A stretch of DNA of 64,000 bases from positions 248,001 through 312,000 of the forward strand of contig NC_016041.1 in the NCBI RefSeq assembly GCF_000226565.1, in the 5' to 3' direction. The number at the start of each line of letters is the position of its first letter. The first letter of the stretch is position 1. The notes under the pieces are model-generated. The model made no database searches, had not been told where the DNA came from, and worked only from the letters and a program-made list of their open reading frames with translations. The translations under genes were made by a program, and so were the position numbers. This document shows, piece by piece, positions 55,514 to 64,000 of the stretch. This DNA comes from Glaciecola nitratireducens FR1064 (lineage in GTDB: Bacteria > Pseudomonadota > Gammaproteobacteria > Enterobacterales > Alteromonadaceae).

Positions 55514-58441
55514 TTATTCTGTTGAATCGCTATTATACGACACAAACTCGATTAAAGGTGCAGGTTCTGCAATACAATATCCCTGTGCGAAGTCTACTCC
55601 CATTTTTCCGAGTTGTACCATAATGTCATCCGACTCAACAAACTCTGCGACAGTCTTAATGGACATTGCTTTGGCGACGTCTCGAATAGAGGTCACCATG
55701 GCGAGGTCAATAGGGTCCGTTAAAATATCGCGAATGAAATTACCATCAATTTTGACATAGTCGACCGATAAATTTTTCAGGTAGCCATAGCTTGAGAAAC
55801 CCGTGCCAAAGTCGTCAAGTGCAAAGGTGCAGCCCAAACGTTTAAATTGTTTAATGAATCCAATGGCATCGTTCATTTTGATGATGGCCATTGTTTCTGT
55901 AATTTCGAAACATATTTTGTTGTGTGGAATGTGATATTTTTCAAACGCATTGAGTAAGAAGAATGGAAAGTCTTCGTCCGATAGCGACGGCCCCGTGATG
56001 TTGATATTACACTTAGCCAATTTATCCATAAACTCGGCGTTCGTGTTCAACCATTTGAAATAACTCTCTATTACCCATCTGTCTATCTTGTTGCTTAAAT
56101 TGTACCTCTCTGCCGCAGGCATAAAGAATTCAGGCGCGACTAACTCACCGTCTTGTGTTCTGAGGCGGATCAGAATTTCGTAATAATCGCAGGCATCAGA
56201 TTTATTGAGTGGACGGTAATGCTGAAAGTACAGTTCAAAGGAATCGTCTTTTAGTGCTCGGTTTACCTCATTAACCCAATGAAGTTCGCGTTCGTAGTTA
56301 TTTTTAATCCCCATCTCTTTAGAGAATTCATGTACTTTATCGCGGCCACTTTCTTTAGCTACAATGCAAGCCGTGTCTGCAAAACTAAGTAGCTCTTCAG
56401 CGCTAACGGTGTTCAATTCGTGTTTAGCTATACCAATACTTACGCTCTGGTTGAAGCGATGACGATCCCATTTAAATTCGAACTTACGTACTTTTGATAA
56501 GATCTTCTGAGTCACGTCTTGAATTATTCTGTCATCTTGATAGTCAACAATTAAACCGAATTCATCTGCACTCAGGCGAGCAAAAATTGCTCCTGGCTCA
56601 CATTCGTCATAAATTTCATGCGCCAGCTCCTTAATGAAAACGTCTCCCGCAGTGTGGCCACAGGTATCGTTAATGATTTTAAATTGGTCTACGTCAATGT
56701 AAAACAAGGCGAACTTGGCATCATCAACGTTACTTTGCGTGATTTTTTCATTTAACAACTGTACGAAGTGTCGACGGTTATGCAAGCCTGTTAATTGGTC
56801 GTGCGTATTCAAATATTGCAGGTTGATTTGATTGACTCTACGCTCAGTAATATCAAATATGCTGCCGTAATGCTGAGCTTCTGATTTTGATTTTACAAGC
56901 TGGCTTGAAATTGAAAACCAGAATTCTCTACCATCAGCTCGCTTCCCTTTAAATTCTCTTCCTAGCACGGTTTGTTGCGTCGACAATTCGCCCAACAATA
57001 AGTCGGTTTGATTAGGATCTGAAAATAAATCATGAACCTTGTGAATTGTATTGAGCAGCTTTGATTCCGACTCAAATCCAAAAAGCGAGGTGAACGCTGG
57101 GTTTACTCGCAATAATGTGCCATCGGACTTAGCTGCATACAAACCTTCGGCAGCATGAGTAAATACATCGGCAAAGTTCTCAAGGTTGCGGATGATGCTG
57201 GCTTGTTCACTTTCTTGTCGAAATACCAGTGAATGTTCACGACTAATAATGGCAACACCAATTAGCATGATGCCAAAGCAAGTAAAGGCGAAGGGTAAGG
57301 CCGCCGAATAGCTTAAATGACTTGCCCCTTGCGTGAACGACAGTACTTCTAATACGGCCACTAACCCGAGTGCAACCCAGCCGCAAAAGTAGATAACGGT
57401 GCTACGCATATCAATTTTAGAGCGATAGATAAGGGTGGCAAAAAGCTTACTCACGAGAAAGGCAATGATGATGCTCAGTATAGAAATTAGCTGCCAAAAG
57501 TCGTTATATAAAAACAAGGTAACGATAGGAACTAATAGCAATATGTAATGCGCTCGCAACCAGACTGGAGACACTGGGACAAATATATCCCTACCAATCT
57601 TTATCGCCGCAAATAAACTGATAGTAAGACTTATGGCGGTGATCTCGGCAGCAAAGCCGGGGAGCATGAACAAACTAGGTAGAATGCCCTCAGCACTGAG
57701 CAATGTGGTCATCGAAGCAACCGCAAAGATCGCAAACCAAAATCGTGCAGGAGCATTTTTGAGCATGTAAGTGATTAAAAAGTAGGTGGCTAACAGAGAC
57801 AAACCGCCACTCAGTGCGCCAAGTAAGATGAGCCGGACACTGCTTTGCTGTTCAAAGCTTGTTTGATCCCATAATTCAACTGGCAGCATAGCGGGACCAT
57901 CGTCACGTATTCGCAAATACACGCTTAGTAATTGTTCGGGGCGCGACGTAATCGCCATGCTAAAACCCTGGAGGCCACTGGAGCTGGCATCCGGGGTAGT
58001 ATTCGGGCTAGCGTTATTGCGTTGAATCGATTGAATAATTCGACCCTGATCATCAAGAAGAAAGCCGTCTACCCGATCGATAAACGTGTTCCCCACAATA
58101 AGCATAAGAGGAATATTAGTATTGCTCGTATTTTCAATTTGAAAGCGGATCCACAGCGCTTTGTCTTCAGGGATCGGGTTTAGCGAAAAGTCGCGTTGCC
58201 ACTGCGTCAATTGAACAACATCCGAGAGCAACAAGCCTTGGCTGGTGTAATGCAGACTGGCAATATTTTGCAGATTAATTGAAGGGAGAATGTTTTTGGC
58301 GTCAACAACACTGGTGAATTCGTCAGTATTGCTTGCTAGCTCAAGAGGCTGCTCTTGACTGAAAGCCTTTTGTGGCAGAGCGCTCCCTGCTAAAAGCAGC
58401 CCAATAAATATATACAGAACAAATGTTGCCTTCAAATTCAT
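55514..58441 (-). CDS. Multidomain c-di-GMP phosphodiesterase (7TM-DISM extracellular domain, PAS, degenerate GGDEF, EAL)
   Basis: The 975-residue membrane protein starts with a signal-like segment, an extracellular 7TMR-DISM-like beta domain (about 60-200, LWIRFQIENTSNTNIPLMLIV), seven helices (about 205-405), a PAS domain (about 425-545, LRVNPAFTSLFG), a GGDEF domain with the signature altered to SADEF near 622-628, and an EAL domain with EIL in place of EAL but all other residues present (ITETMAI, DDFGTGFSS, VKIDG). It should hydrolyse c-di-GMP in response to an extracellular ligand. The start is ATG 58441 with AAGGA 5 nt upstream; an upstream TTG is less likely. Confidence 0.92.
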   Translation of the reverse strand: MNLKATFVLYIFIGLLLAGSALPQKAFSQEQPLELASNTDEFTSVVDAKNILPSINLQNIASLHYTSQGLLLSDVVQLTQWQRDFSLNPIPEDKALWIRFQIENTSNTNIPLMLIVGNTFIDRVDGFLLDDQGRIIQSIQRNNASPNTTPDASSSGLQGFSMAITSRPEQLLSVYLRIRDDGPAMLPVELWDQTSFEQQSSVRLILLGALSGGLSLLATYFLITYMLKNAPARFWFAIFAVASMTTLLSAEGILPSLFMLPGFAAEITAISLTISLFAAIKIGRDIFVPVSPVWLRAHYILLLVPIVTLFLYNDFWQLISILSIIIAFLVSKLFATLIYRSKIDMRSTVIYFCGWVALGLVAVLEVLSFTQGASHLSYSAALPFAFTCFGIMLIGVAIISREHSLVFRQESEQASIIRNLENFADVFTHAAEGLYAAKSDGTLLRVNPAFTSLFGFESESKLLNTIHKVHDLFSDPNQTDLLLGELSTQQTVLGREFKGKRADGREFWFSISSQLVKSKSEAQHYGSIFDITERRVNQINLQYLNTHDQLTGLHNRRHFVQLLNEKITQSNVDDAKFALFYIDVDQFKIINDTCGHTAGDVFIKELAHEIYDECEPGAIFARLSADEFGLIVDYQDDRIIQDVTQKILSKVRKFEFKWDRHRFNQSVSIGIAKHELNTVSAEELLSFADTACIVAKESGRDKVHEFSKEMGIKNNYERELHWVNEVNRALKDDSFELYFQHYRPLNKSDACDYYEILIRLRTQDGELVAPEFFMPAAERYNLSNKIDRWVIESYFKWLNTNAEFMDKLAKCNINITGPSLSDEDFPFFLLNAFEKYHIPHNKICFEITETMAIIKMNDAIGFIKQFKRLGCTFALDDFGTGFSSYGYLKNLSVDYVKIDGNFIRDILTDPIDLAMVTSIRDVAKAMSIKTVAEFVESDDIMVQLGKMGVDFAQGYCIAEPAPLIEFVSYNSDSTE

Positions 58442-58635
58442 AATGTCCTTTTGCAAACTGAGCGAAACTTTACACGCTGACTAAACCACAGCATTTATAA
58501 ATTAGCCTGTCGTGACTTCGCATCCTCAAGCAGCTGATATCAATAGCGTAATCTTCAATTACAATAGCAATCTATCGTTTCGATAGTAAGCGATAATTGC
58601 GCCGTGATACGAAAATATCAACAAGCCTTACAAAC

Positions 58636-60120
58636 TTAACTGCTGCACGACAGCGCAATGCCTTTGTCCTGACTAGCCGGTGGTTTGGAGAAACGCGCTA
58701 AGTCAGGGTGCTCATCAAAGGGTGACGTCAATACTTTAAGATATGCTTCGCACAGAGAAAAGTCATCTTGCTCAGCTGCTGCAATCACCTCTTGTGCTAA
58801 ATGGTTACGTAATACATATTTGGGATTAACCCTCAGCATTTTTTGTTGAACCTCAACCCAAGTGCTGTTTGAAAGAGATAGTAGGTTTTGTTGTAATTCA
58901 TGATAATTGACGCACCACTGGCGAACTCTATCAGCGTTTATAAAGTTATCGGCAATACTTTTGAAATCAAGGGATTCAATCGATAGTAATTGTTCACTCA
59001 GTATCCTGAACGATTGGTGGAAGTCCGCTTTTTCATCTTTCAGAATATTCATCCATTCGCCAATTAGGAGATCAATTTCAGAAACTAACTGTGGGTCACT
59101 AATTTGATGCTCGCGGAGTCCTAAACGCTGTTTCATCAACCTTTGATACTCTGTAATTAAGGTCACTTCGTATGTCATTAACACAGATTTTAATTCTTCT
59201 ATCTCCATAAATGGTGTGAACGCATGCGCCAACGCATTTAAATTCCACAGCCCAATACTCGGCTGTTGGTCAAACGCGTAGCGTCCTGAGTGATCGGAGC
59301 GATTACATATATATTCGGGGATAAAATCGTCTAAGAAAGCATAAGGGCCATAGTCAAAAGTGATGCCATGAATCGACATGTTATCGGTATTCATAACGCC
59401 GTGATTAAAACCATAGGCCTGCCACTTAGCAATCATCAACGCGGTGCTGGTAACAACGCTCTGAAACATCTCTTTATGTGGCGTGCTGCTATCTAAACAC
59501 TGGGGAAAGTGATGTTTAAATGAATAGTTAAATAGTGCCTCAAGCTGCTGTGGCTGATTACTGTGATGGAAATACTCAAAGTGCCCAAATCTGATGTGAC
59601 TTTTGCAGGTTCTAATCATCATTGCGCCGCGCTCAATTTGTTCGCGCTGAACGGGTTCTTTACTGGTCAGTAAGCACAAGGAACGGCTGCTGGGAATACC
59701 CAGAGCATGCAGGGCTTCGCCTGCTAAATATTCGCGTATTGTTGAACGCAATACCGCTCTTCCATCTGCATGGCGACTATAAGGTGTTGGCCCTGCGCCT
59801 TTTAAATGTAAATCCCAAAAGGAGCCGCTTGGTGCTTTAATTTCGCCGAGCAATAAGCCACGGCCATCTCCTAAATTTGGGTTCCACTGACCAAATTGGT
59901 GACCGCCATATTTTTGTGCAATGCTATTTTCTTGAAGAGTGCCACTTTCGCTAAACAAGGCCATAAGTAATGCGTCAGTCTCTAGCTCGTCGGAGCCTAT
60001 ACCGAGTTCGGCGCTTAGCGCTTCGTTGCGCATGACAACTCGTGCCTGTGTTACGGGAAATGGTTTAACTTGACTGCTGATTGCACTGAGTTCAGTGGCA
60101 TAATTGTGAAAAAGTTGCAT
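58636..60120 (-). CDS. selO: Protein adenylyltransferase SelO (YdiU/UPF0061)
   Basis: SelO is a pseudokinase that transfers AMP to protein hydroxyls in oxidative stress. The 494-residue protein contains the conserved WDLHLKGAGPTPYSRHADGR, SSIREYL-like LRSTIREYLAGEALHALGIP, the MNTDNMSIHGITFDYGPYAFLDDF active-site stretch (DFG-like) and ends without the selenocysteine of eukaryotes. It is monocistronic on the minus strand. Confidence 0.95.
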   Translation of the reverse strand: MQLFHNYATELSAISSQVKPFPVTQARVVMRNEALSAELGIGSDELETDALLMALFSESGTLQENSIAQKYGGHQFGQWNPNLGDGRGLLLGEIKAPSGSFWDLHLKGAGPTPYSRHADGRAVLRSTIREYLAGEALHALGIPSSRSLCLLTSKEPVQREQIERGAMMIRTCKSHIRFGHFEYFHHSNQPQQLEALFNYSFKHHFPQCLDSSTPHKEMFQSVVTSTALMIAKWQAYGFNHGVMNTDNMSIHGITFDYGPYAFLDDFIPEYICNRSDHSGRYAFDQQPSIGLWNLNALAHAFTPFMEIEELKSVLMTYEVTLITEYQRLMKQRLGLREHQISDPQLVSEIDLLIGEWMNILKDEKADFHQSFRILSEQLLSIESLDFKSIADNFINADRVRQWCVNYHELQQNLLSLSNSTWVEVQQKMLRVNPKYVLRNHLAQEVIAAAEQDDFSLCEAYLKVLTSPFDEHPDLARFSKPPASQDKGIALSCSS

Positions 60121-60181
60121 GCTATCTCGTTTGAATTAGTATGATGGGATTATACGTTAATTTTGTGTAAAGGAATCAGTA

Positions 60182-60559
60182 ATGAAAAAAATAACGAATA
60201 GGAGAACGAAAATAAGGACGACAAGGATAACCTTAAATAAAAGACTTGTCGCATTATTCACTTTTTCTGTAATTAGTTTGTCGGCATGCGCAGAAACAGT
60301 GCTGCAAGGAGATATAGAACGAGGCAAAGAGATGTCCGGAGTTTGCGGTATGTGTCACGGCGATAATGGCATATCACTGATCCCAATTTATCCAAATTTA
60401 GCCGGCCAAAAAGAACAGTATTTAGTGCTTCAATTGAAAGCATTTCGCAGTGGCGAGCGAGTAAACATGGCAATGACCTCACACGCACAAAAACTCACCG
60501 ATCAAGATATTGCTGACCTCTCAGCCTATTATGCGCAGCTGGATCCAAAACCTGAATAA
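60182..60559 (+). CDS. Small c-type cytochrome, possibly a lipoprotein
   Basis: A class I cytochrome c of 125 residues with heme motif CGMCH and a distal Met in [12 protein letters not shown]. It has an exceptionally long basic N-region (about 21 residues) before the hydrophobic segment, and the cleavage region LSACAE reads as a lipobox (Cys36) as well as a signal-peptidase I site. Periplasmic, electron carrier role unknown. AAAGGAA 7 nt before the ATG supports the start. Confidence 0.87.
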   Translation: MKKITNRRTKIRTTRITLNKRLVALFTFSVISLSACAETVLQGDIERGKEMSGVCGMCHGDNGISLIPIYPNLAGQKEQYLVLQLKAFRSGERVNMAMTSHAQKLTDQDIADLSAYYAQLDPKPE

Positions 60560-60754
60560 AACTAATTTAAATCTAAATTCTTTGGCACAGAGTATCTAAA
60601 CAAACTCATGGCAATAAAACTGAGCTTGAGAGAGCGAACCTTTTTATTACTGAGCTTAGTTACTTGGCCGTCACCCAGGATTTTTCAGAAGGTTTTTTAA
60701 TTGCAGCAAAGCATGCAATTAGTGCAATAGCGGATTAACGCTCAAGGAAATAAC

Positions 60755-61423
60755 ATGTTTCAGTTACATCATTTGAATCAGTCACGTTCGCAGCGCATCG
60801 TTTGGATGTTGGAAGCCGTTGGCGCAGAATACGACATCAAGGTTTACAAGCGTGATGCTAAAACGAATTTAGCTCCCCCCGAATTGAGAGAAATACACCC
60901 ACTAGGCCGCGCGCCAGTCATAACACACAATGGCAAGGTCATTGCGGAATCGGGTGCGATTTGCGATTACATTGCAAGACAGTTTCCAGAATCCGGCATG
61001 CTGCCTGATCCAAGCCTAGACAGTTTTAATGACGTGCAGTTTTGGTCACATTATGCTGAGGGTAGCTTGATGCCATCCTTAGTGACCAGTATGGTGCTCG
61101 AAAAGGCGAGGGCGAAAGTCAGCCCATTTTTTATCAAATTTATAGCCGATAAGATAATTGATGGCGTAATGGATGCGTACTTCGGTAAACACATTAAAGA
61201 TAACTTGATGTTCATTGAAGGTCACTTGGCGAATAATAAGTGGTTTGTTGGTGATACACCGACACTTGCCGATGTGCAAATGAGTTTTGGCTTAGAGGCA
61301 TTGTTTGACGGTGGAAAGTTGAAGCCTTTTAAATACATGACTGCCTACGTGCAGCAGCTCAGAAATCTTGACAGCCACAGAACGGCTATGGCAAAAATGA
61401 AAGACGCCGAAGCTAATGCCTAA
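60755..61423 (+). CDS. Glutathione S-transferase family protein
   Basis: The 222-residue protein has the N-terminal thioredoxin-like domain (QLHHLNQSRSQRIVWMLEAV; LGRAPVITHNGKVIAESGAICDYI) and a helical C-terminal domain (WFVGDTPTLADVQMSFGLEAL). This is a second GST in the window, unlike the one at 33448 in sequence. AAGGAA lies before the ATG. Its stop overlaps the convergent recQ stop by two bases. Confidence 0.92.
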   Translation: MFQLHHLNQSRSQRIVWMLEAVGAEYDIKVYKRDAKTNLAPPELREIHPLGRAPVITHNGKVIAESGAICDYIARQFPESGMLPDPSLDSFNDVQFWSHYAEGSLMPSLVTSMVLEKARAKVSPFFIKFIADKIIDGVMDAYFGKHIKDNLMFIEGHLANNKWFVGDTPTLADVQMSFGLEALFDGGKLKPFKYMTAYVQQLRNLDSHRTAMAKMKDAEANA

Positions 61424-63303
61424 CGCGTTGCTAGATAGTCCTCGATAAGCGATATAAAAGCCATTCCATAGCGCTCTAGCTTGGTCTGGCCGACGCCTGT
61501 GACCCCGATAAACTGCGTTTTATCCGTTGGCATTTTGTCCGTCATATCGGCGAGTGTCGCGTCACTGAAAATAACAAACGCAGGTACGTTTTCTTCTTCA
61601 GCAATCTGTTTTCTCAGATGTTTTAACTTCGCAAATAACTGCCGGTCTATATTCACCGGTTCTGCTTTATTACGTTTGCTTGTATCAACACTCAATTTAG
61701 GCACTGCTAATTGAACAATGCGTTCAGCCTTTAATACAGAGCGTGCAGACTCATTAATGCGTAAAATTCCCGACATTGTCATGTCAATTCGCAAGAGTCC
61801 TTGGTGAATTAATTGCTGAATAATGTTGTGCCAATAATTGTCGGATTGGTCTTTGCCAATTCCATAGGTGCTTAACTCATTATGCTTATTATCTAGTATC
61901 TTTCTGATGCTTTTACCACGCAGTACGTCAATAACATATTGCACTGAGGTGTCTTGTTTCAGACGATACACGCAAGACAAAATTTGTTGTGCTTGTGTTG
62001 TGCCTTCAAATACTTTCGGTGGGTCTAAGCAAATATCGCAGTTGCCACATTGTTCTTCACGATAGTCTGAAAAGTAGTTCAGCAACACTTGCCTTCTGCA
62101 GGTTTGCGCTTCGGCAAACGACTCCATGGCTTCAAATTTGTGCATTTCAATATCATAGCGGTCGGCTGCGGTGCCGGTAGAAATCCATTGCTTAATTCTA
62201 GCAGCGTCACGTTCGTCAAACAGTAAAAGCGCTTCAGCGGGCATACCGTCGCGACCGGCACGACCGGTTTCTTGATAATACGACTCAACGCTTCTAGGAA
62301 CATCATGATGCACCACAAAGCGTACGTTGGATTTATTGATCCCCATGCCAAATGCAACGGTTGCAACCACTACCTGTAAATCGTCTTTCAGAAACTGGGT
62401 TTGCACAAATTCGCGAGTGGCTGTGTCATGACCTGCATGATAGGCGTCACATTTAATGCCAGCACTTTGTAAGCGCTGGGTCAGGTCGTCTACTTTTGCT
62501 CGGCTATTACAATAAACAATGCCCGCAGCACCTTCCTGTTGCTTCACGAATGTAACAACCTGCTCAAAGCCCTTATATTTGGCAAGCAAGTTGTATCTAA
62601 TATTGGGGCGGTCGAAGCCGCCTTTGAAGACAAAAGGATTGTCTAACTGCAGTTGATGCTGAATATCAACTTGCGTGGCGTGATCCGCGGTTGCAGTGAG
62701 CGCAATAAAAGGAACGTTGTCAAAATGCGACTTCAAACGACCAAGCTGTCGATAGTCTTGTCTAAAATCGTGACCCCAATGTGAAACGCAGTGGGCTTCA
62801 TCAACTGCAATTAAACTCACGTTAACGCGCTGCAGTGAATTTAAGAAATACGACTGTAAAAGTCTTTCAGGTGCAACGTACAGCAAATCTAACTCGCCGT
62901 TATAAAGCTGTTCAGTTATTTTTTGGGACTGTTCGGCGTCTTGCGATGAATTTAAGTAGGCTGCATTGACGCCTTGAGCGGTCAACTGTTGAACCTGATC
63001 TTGCATTAACGAGATTAGCGGAGACACGACAATGGTGATGCCTTCAAGCACTAATGCAGGCACCTGGTAACACAAGGATTTTCCGCCGCCGGTAGGCAGT
63101 AGAATTAACGTATCTTGCCCATTCAATACTTTGTCGATGACTTCCATTTGCCCTGGGCGAAACTCAGAGTAACCAAAGGTATCTTTTAATATTTTAGCGC
63201 ATTGTTGGTTATGCTGACCTTCAGCCGATTTAGCCGTTGTCAGATCAGTTCCCGAGTTATCAGCGTCGGATACAGCATCAGGTTTTTCTGCAATTAGGCT
63301 CAA
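61420..63303 (-). CDS. recQ: ATP-dependent DNA helicase RecQ
   Basis: A 3'-5' helicase in recombination and repair. The 627-residue protein has the SF2 core (LLPTGGGKSLCYQVP; VDEAHCVSHWGHDFRQDY; ATVAFGMGINKSNVRFVVH), the RQC zinc site (CRRQVLLNYFSDYREEQCGNCDICLDPP, split here for length) and a C-terminal HRDC domain (RQLFAKLKHLRKQIAEEENV ... VGQTKLERYG). The only upstream start in frame is TTG 63303 with a poor ribosome site, giving an N-terminal tail of about 35 residues beyond E. coli RecQ. Confidence 0.96.
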   Translation of the reverse strand: MSLIAEKPDAVSDADNSGTDLTTAKSAEGQHNQQCAKILKDTFGYSEFRPGQMEVIDKVLNGQDTLILLPTGGGKSLCYQVPALVLEGITIVVSPLISLMQDQVQQLTAQGVNAAYLNSSQDAEQSQKITEQLYNGELDLLYVAPERLLQSYFLNSLQRVNVSLIAVDEAHCVSHWGHDFRQDYRQLGRLKSHFDNVPFIALTATADHATQVDIQHQLQLDNPFVFKGGFDRPNIRYNLLAKYKGFEQVVTFVKQQEGAAGIVYCNSRAKVDDLTQRLQSAGIKCDAYHAGHDTATREFVQTQFLKDDLQVVVATVAFGMGINKSNVRFVVHHDVPRSVESYYQETGRAGRDGMPAEALLLFDERDAARIKQWISTGTAADRYDIEMHKFEAMESFAEAQTCRRQVLLNYFSDYREEQCGNCDICLDPPKVFEGTTQAQQILSCVYRLKQDTSVQYVIDVLRGKSIRKILDNKHNELSTYGIGKDQSDNYWHNIIQQLIHQGLLRIDMTMSGILRINESARSVLKAERIVQLAVPKLSVDTSKRNKAEPVNIDRQLFAKLKHLRKQIAEEENVPAFVIFSDATLADMTDKMPTDKTQFIGVTGVGQTKLERYGMAFISLIEDYLATR

Positions 63304-63421
63304 TGTTTATCTCAGTCTACTTCAATTTTTGCATTTTACGCGTTTTTGACTCTGAATTCATGCTGTACTGGCAGACTATTTTACGACTGCTGGGTATTTG
63401 CACAATTTAAAAACTGTAGTA

Positions 63422-63436
63422 ATGTAGTTACATGTA
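63422..63436 (+). promoter_or_regulatory. Palindromic operator candidate of the Phd/PIN module
   Basis: ATGTA-GT-TACAT (63422-63433) overlaps TACATGTA (63429-63436), 20-34 bp before the antitoxin start. Antitoxins of the Phd family normally bind such palindromes to autoregulate. Binding is inferred. Confidence 0.5.
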
Positions 63437-63455
63437 CATAATATGAGCAAGCAAA

Positions 63456-63701
63456 ATGAGCATAGATACTTTTACGAGCCGTCAATTCAATCAAGACCCA
63501 AGTTCTGTAAAGCGAGCAGCCAAAAAAGGCCCAGTGAAAATTACTGAGCGAGGTGTGGTTGCTTACATGATGATGAGCATTGAGGAATATTTAGAAATAA
63601 GCGGTAAAACCAGCACCATATGCGACTTGTTAAGTGCGCCGAACACGGTCGATATTGAATTGTCGGTGCCTAAATTTAAAACTACCGGTCACTCAGAATA
63701 A
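63456..63701 (+). CDS. Phd/YefM-family antitoxin
   Basis: The 81-residue protein has the Phd N-terminal fold (TFTSRQFNQDPSSVKRAAKKGPVKITERG followed by VVAYMMMSIEEYLEI), then a variable C-terminal part that would neutralise the toxin. It is followed by a PIN-domain toxin gene 9 bp later, so this is a type II toxin-antitoxin module. The length is typical. Confidence 0.88.
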   Translation: MSIDTFTSRQFNQDPSSVKRAAKKGPVKITERGVVAYMMMSIEEYLEISGKTSTICDLLSAPNTVDIELSVPKFKTTGHSE

Positions 63702-63710
63702 GGGGGCAGC

Positions 63711-64000
63711 ATGTATTTACTCGATACCAGCGTTTTGTCGGCATTAAGAAATCCCAAAGAGGATGACGCAAAGCTCGTTGAATGGGCAGCTCAACAACAG
63801 GTTTTTAATTTATATATTTCATCCATTAGCGTGTTGGAATTGAAGCTCGCTATTTTGCAAAAAAGAAAAACCAATGCCAGTGAAGGTGAAGCACTAAATA
63901 CTTGGCTACAAAAGCAAGTATTACAAGGTTTTAAAGGCCGCATTGTTGCATTTGATGGTGAAATGGCAGAGTATTGCGCCGCACTGCATGTACCGAATCC
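63711..64000 (+). CDS. PIN-domain (VapC/FitB-like) toxin, cut by window end
   Basis: The frame starts at ATG 63711 with AGGGGG 4 nt upstream and runs off the right edge with no stop in 96 codons. The N-terminus MYLLDTSVLSALRNP holds the first catalytic Asp of the PIN nuclease, and SSISVLELKLAI holds the conserved Glu. VapC-type toxins cleave tRNA or rRNA; this one is paired with a Phd antitoxin, not VapB, as in some FitAB-like modules. Confidence 0.87.
   Translation, partial: MYLLDTSVLSALRNPKEDDAKLVEWAAQQQVFNLYISSISVLELKLAILQKRKTNASEGEALNTWLQKQVLQGFKGRIVAFDGEMAEYCAALHVPN

Overview
The window looks like an ordinary chromosomal stretch from a marine gammaproteobacterium of the Alteromonadales (Alteromonadaceae-like). 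RecG, RsmJ, RecQ, SelO, RibA, TrxC and the Feo and Pnt proteins all read as typical gammaproteobacterial orthologues. The DNA is moderately AT-rich, and c-di-GMP enzymes, TTG starts and small accessory operons are frequent. There is no rRNA, tRNA, insertion sequence, prophage or CRISPR array that I can recognise. Gene assignments rest on family motifs read from the translations; no database search was run.

Layout, left to right. (1) 1-4.7 kb: recG (cut by the window edge), rsmJ, a peroxiredoxin and a BaiN/HI0933-like flavoprotein. (2) 5-6.8 kb: a two-gene unit joining an EAL phosphodiesterase with a degenerate GGDEF domain to a separate BLUF blue-light sensor, followed by a solitary, shrunken ParD-like antitoxin relic. 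(3) 7.2-11.4 kb: lacZ facing a divergent AraC-type regulator. (4) 11.5-14.8 kb: a seven-helix diguanylate cyclase, a PilZ protein and a thiolase, with a short thiolase-like relic between the first two. (5) 15-17.6 kb: a compact arsenic operon arsR-arsC-arsH-acr3. (6) 17.8-25.8 kb: an SMP-30 hydrolase, then a minus-strand run of a glutathionylspermidine synthetase/amidase, a zinc peptidase, a circularly permuted ATP-grasp ligase, an alpha-E protein, a QmcA/stomatin protein and an NfeD protein. (7) 26-38.6 kb: hpf, a porin-like protein, SirB2, glutaminase, small membrane proteins, a 1205-residue FG-GAP lipoprotein, GST, trxC, a Na+/H+ antiporter, a ChrR-like cupin and a flavin amine oxidase. (8) 38.7-45.2 kb: feoAB behind a Fur-like palindrome, a three-subunit transhydrogenase (pntAA-pntAB-pntB) and an ATP-grasp gene preceded by a tiny membrane-protein gene. 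(9) 45.4-51.5 kb: an unusual small operon with a membrane-anchored XRE regulator, a PanE-like reductase, an 845-bp gene-poor gap with a likely structured RNA and a LysR relic, then moaC-moaD and an FAD oxidoreductase/DUF2855 pair. (10) 51.5-64 kb: an orphan 485-residue protein, DUF3300, ribA, a large 7TM-PAS-GGDEF-EAL protein, selO, a cytochrome c, GST, recQ and a Phd/PIN toxin-antitoxin pair cut by the right edge.

Functional themes: c-di-GMP signalling (one cyclase with an intact GGDEF, two EAL proteins with degraded GGDEF sites, one PilZ protein, one BLUF partner); thiol and oxidative-stress chemistry (peroxiredoxin, TrxC, two GSTs, glutathionylspermidine enzyme, transhydrogenase for NADPH); metal handling (arsenic, iron); and three separate ATP-grasp ligases. 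The least-explained pieces are the split BLUF/EAL unit, the amidoligase-peptidase cluster, the small XRE membrane operon, the tiny gene coupled to the RimK-like ATP-grasp, and the structured non-coding stretch at 47.55-47.87 kb.
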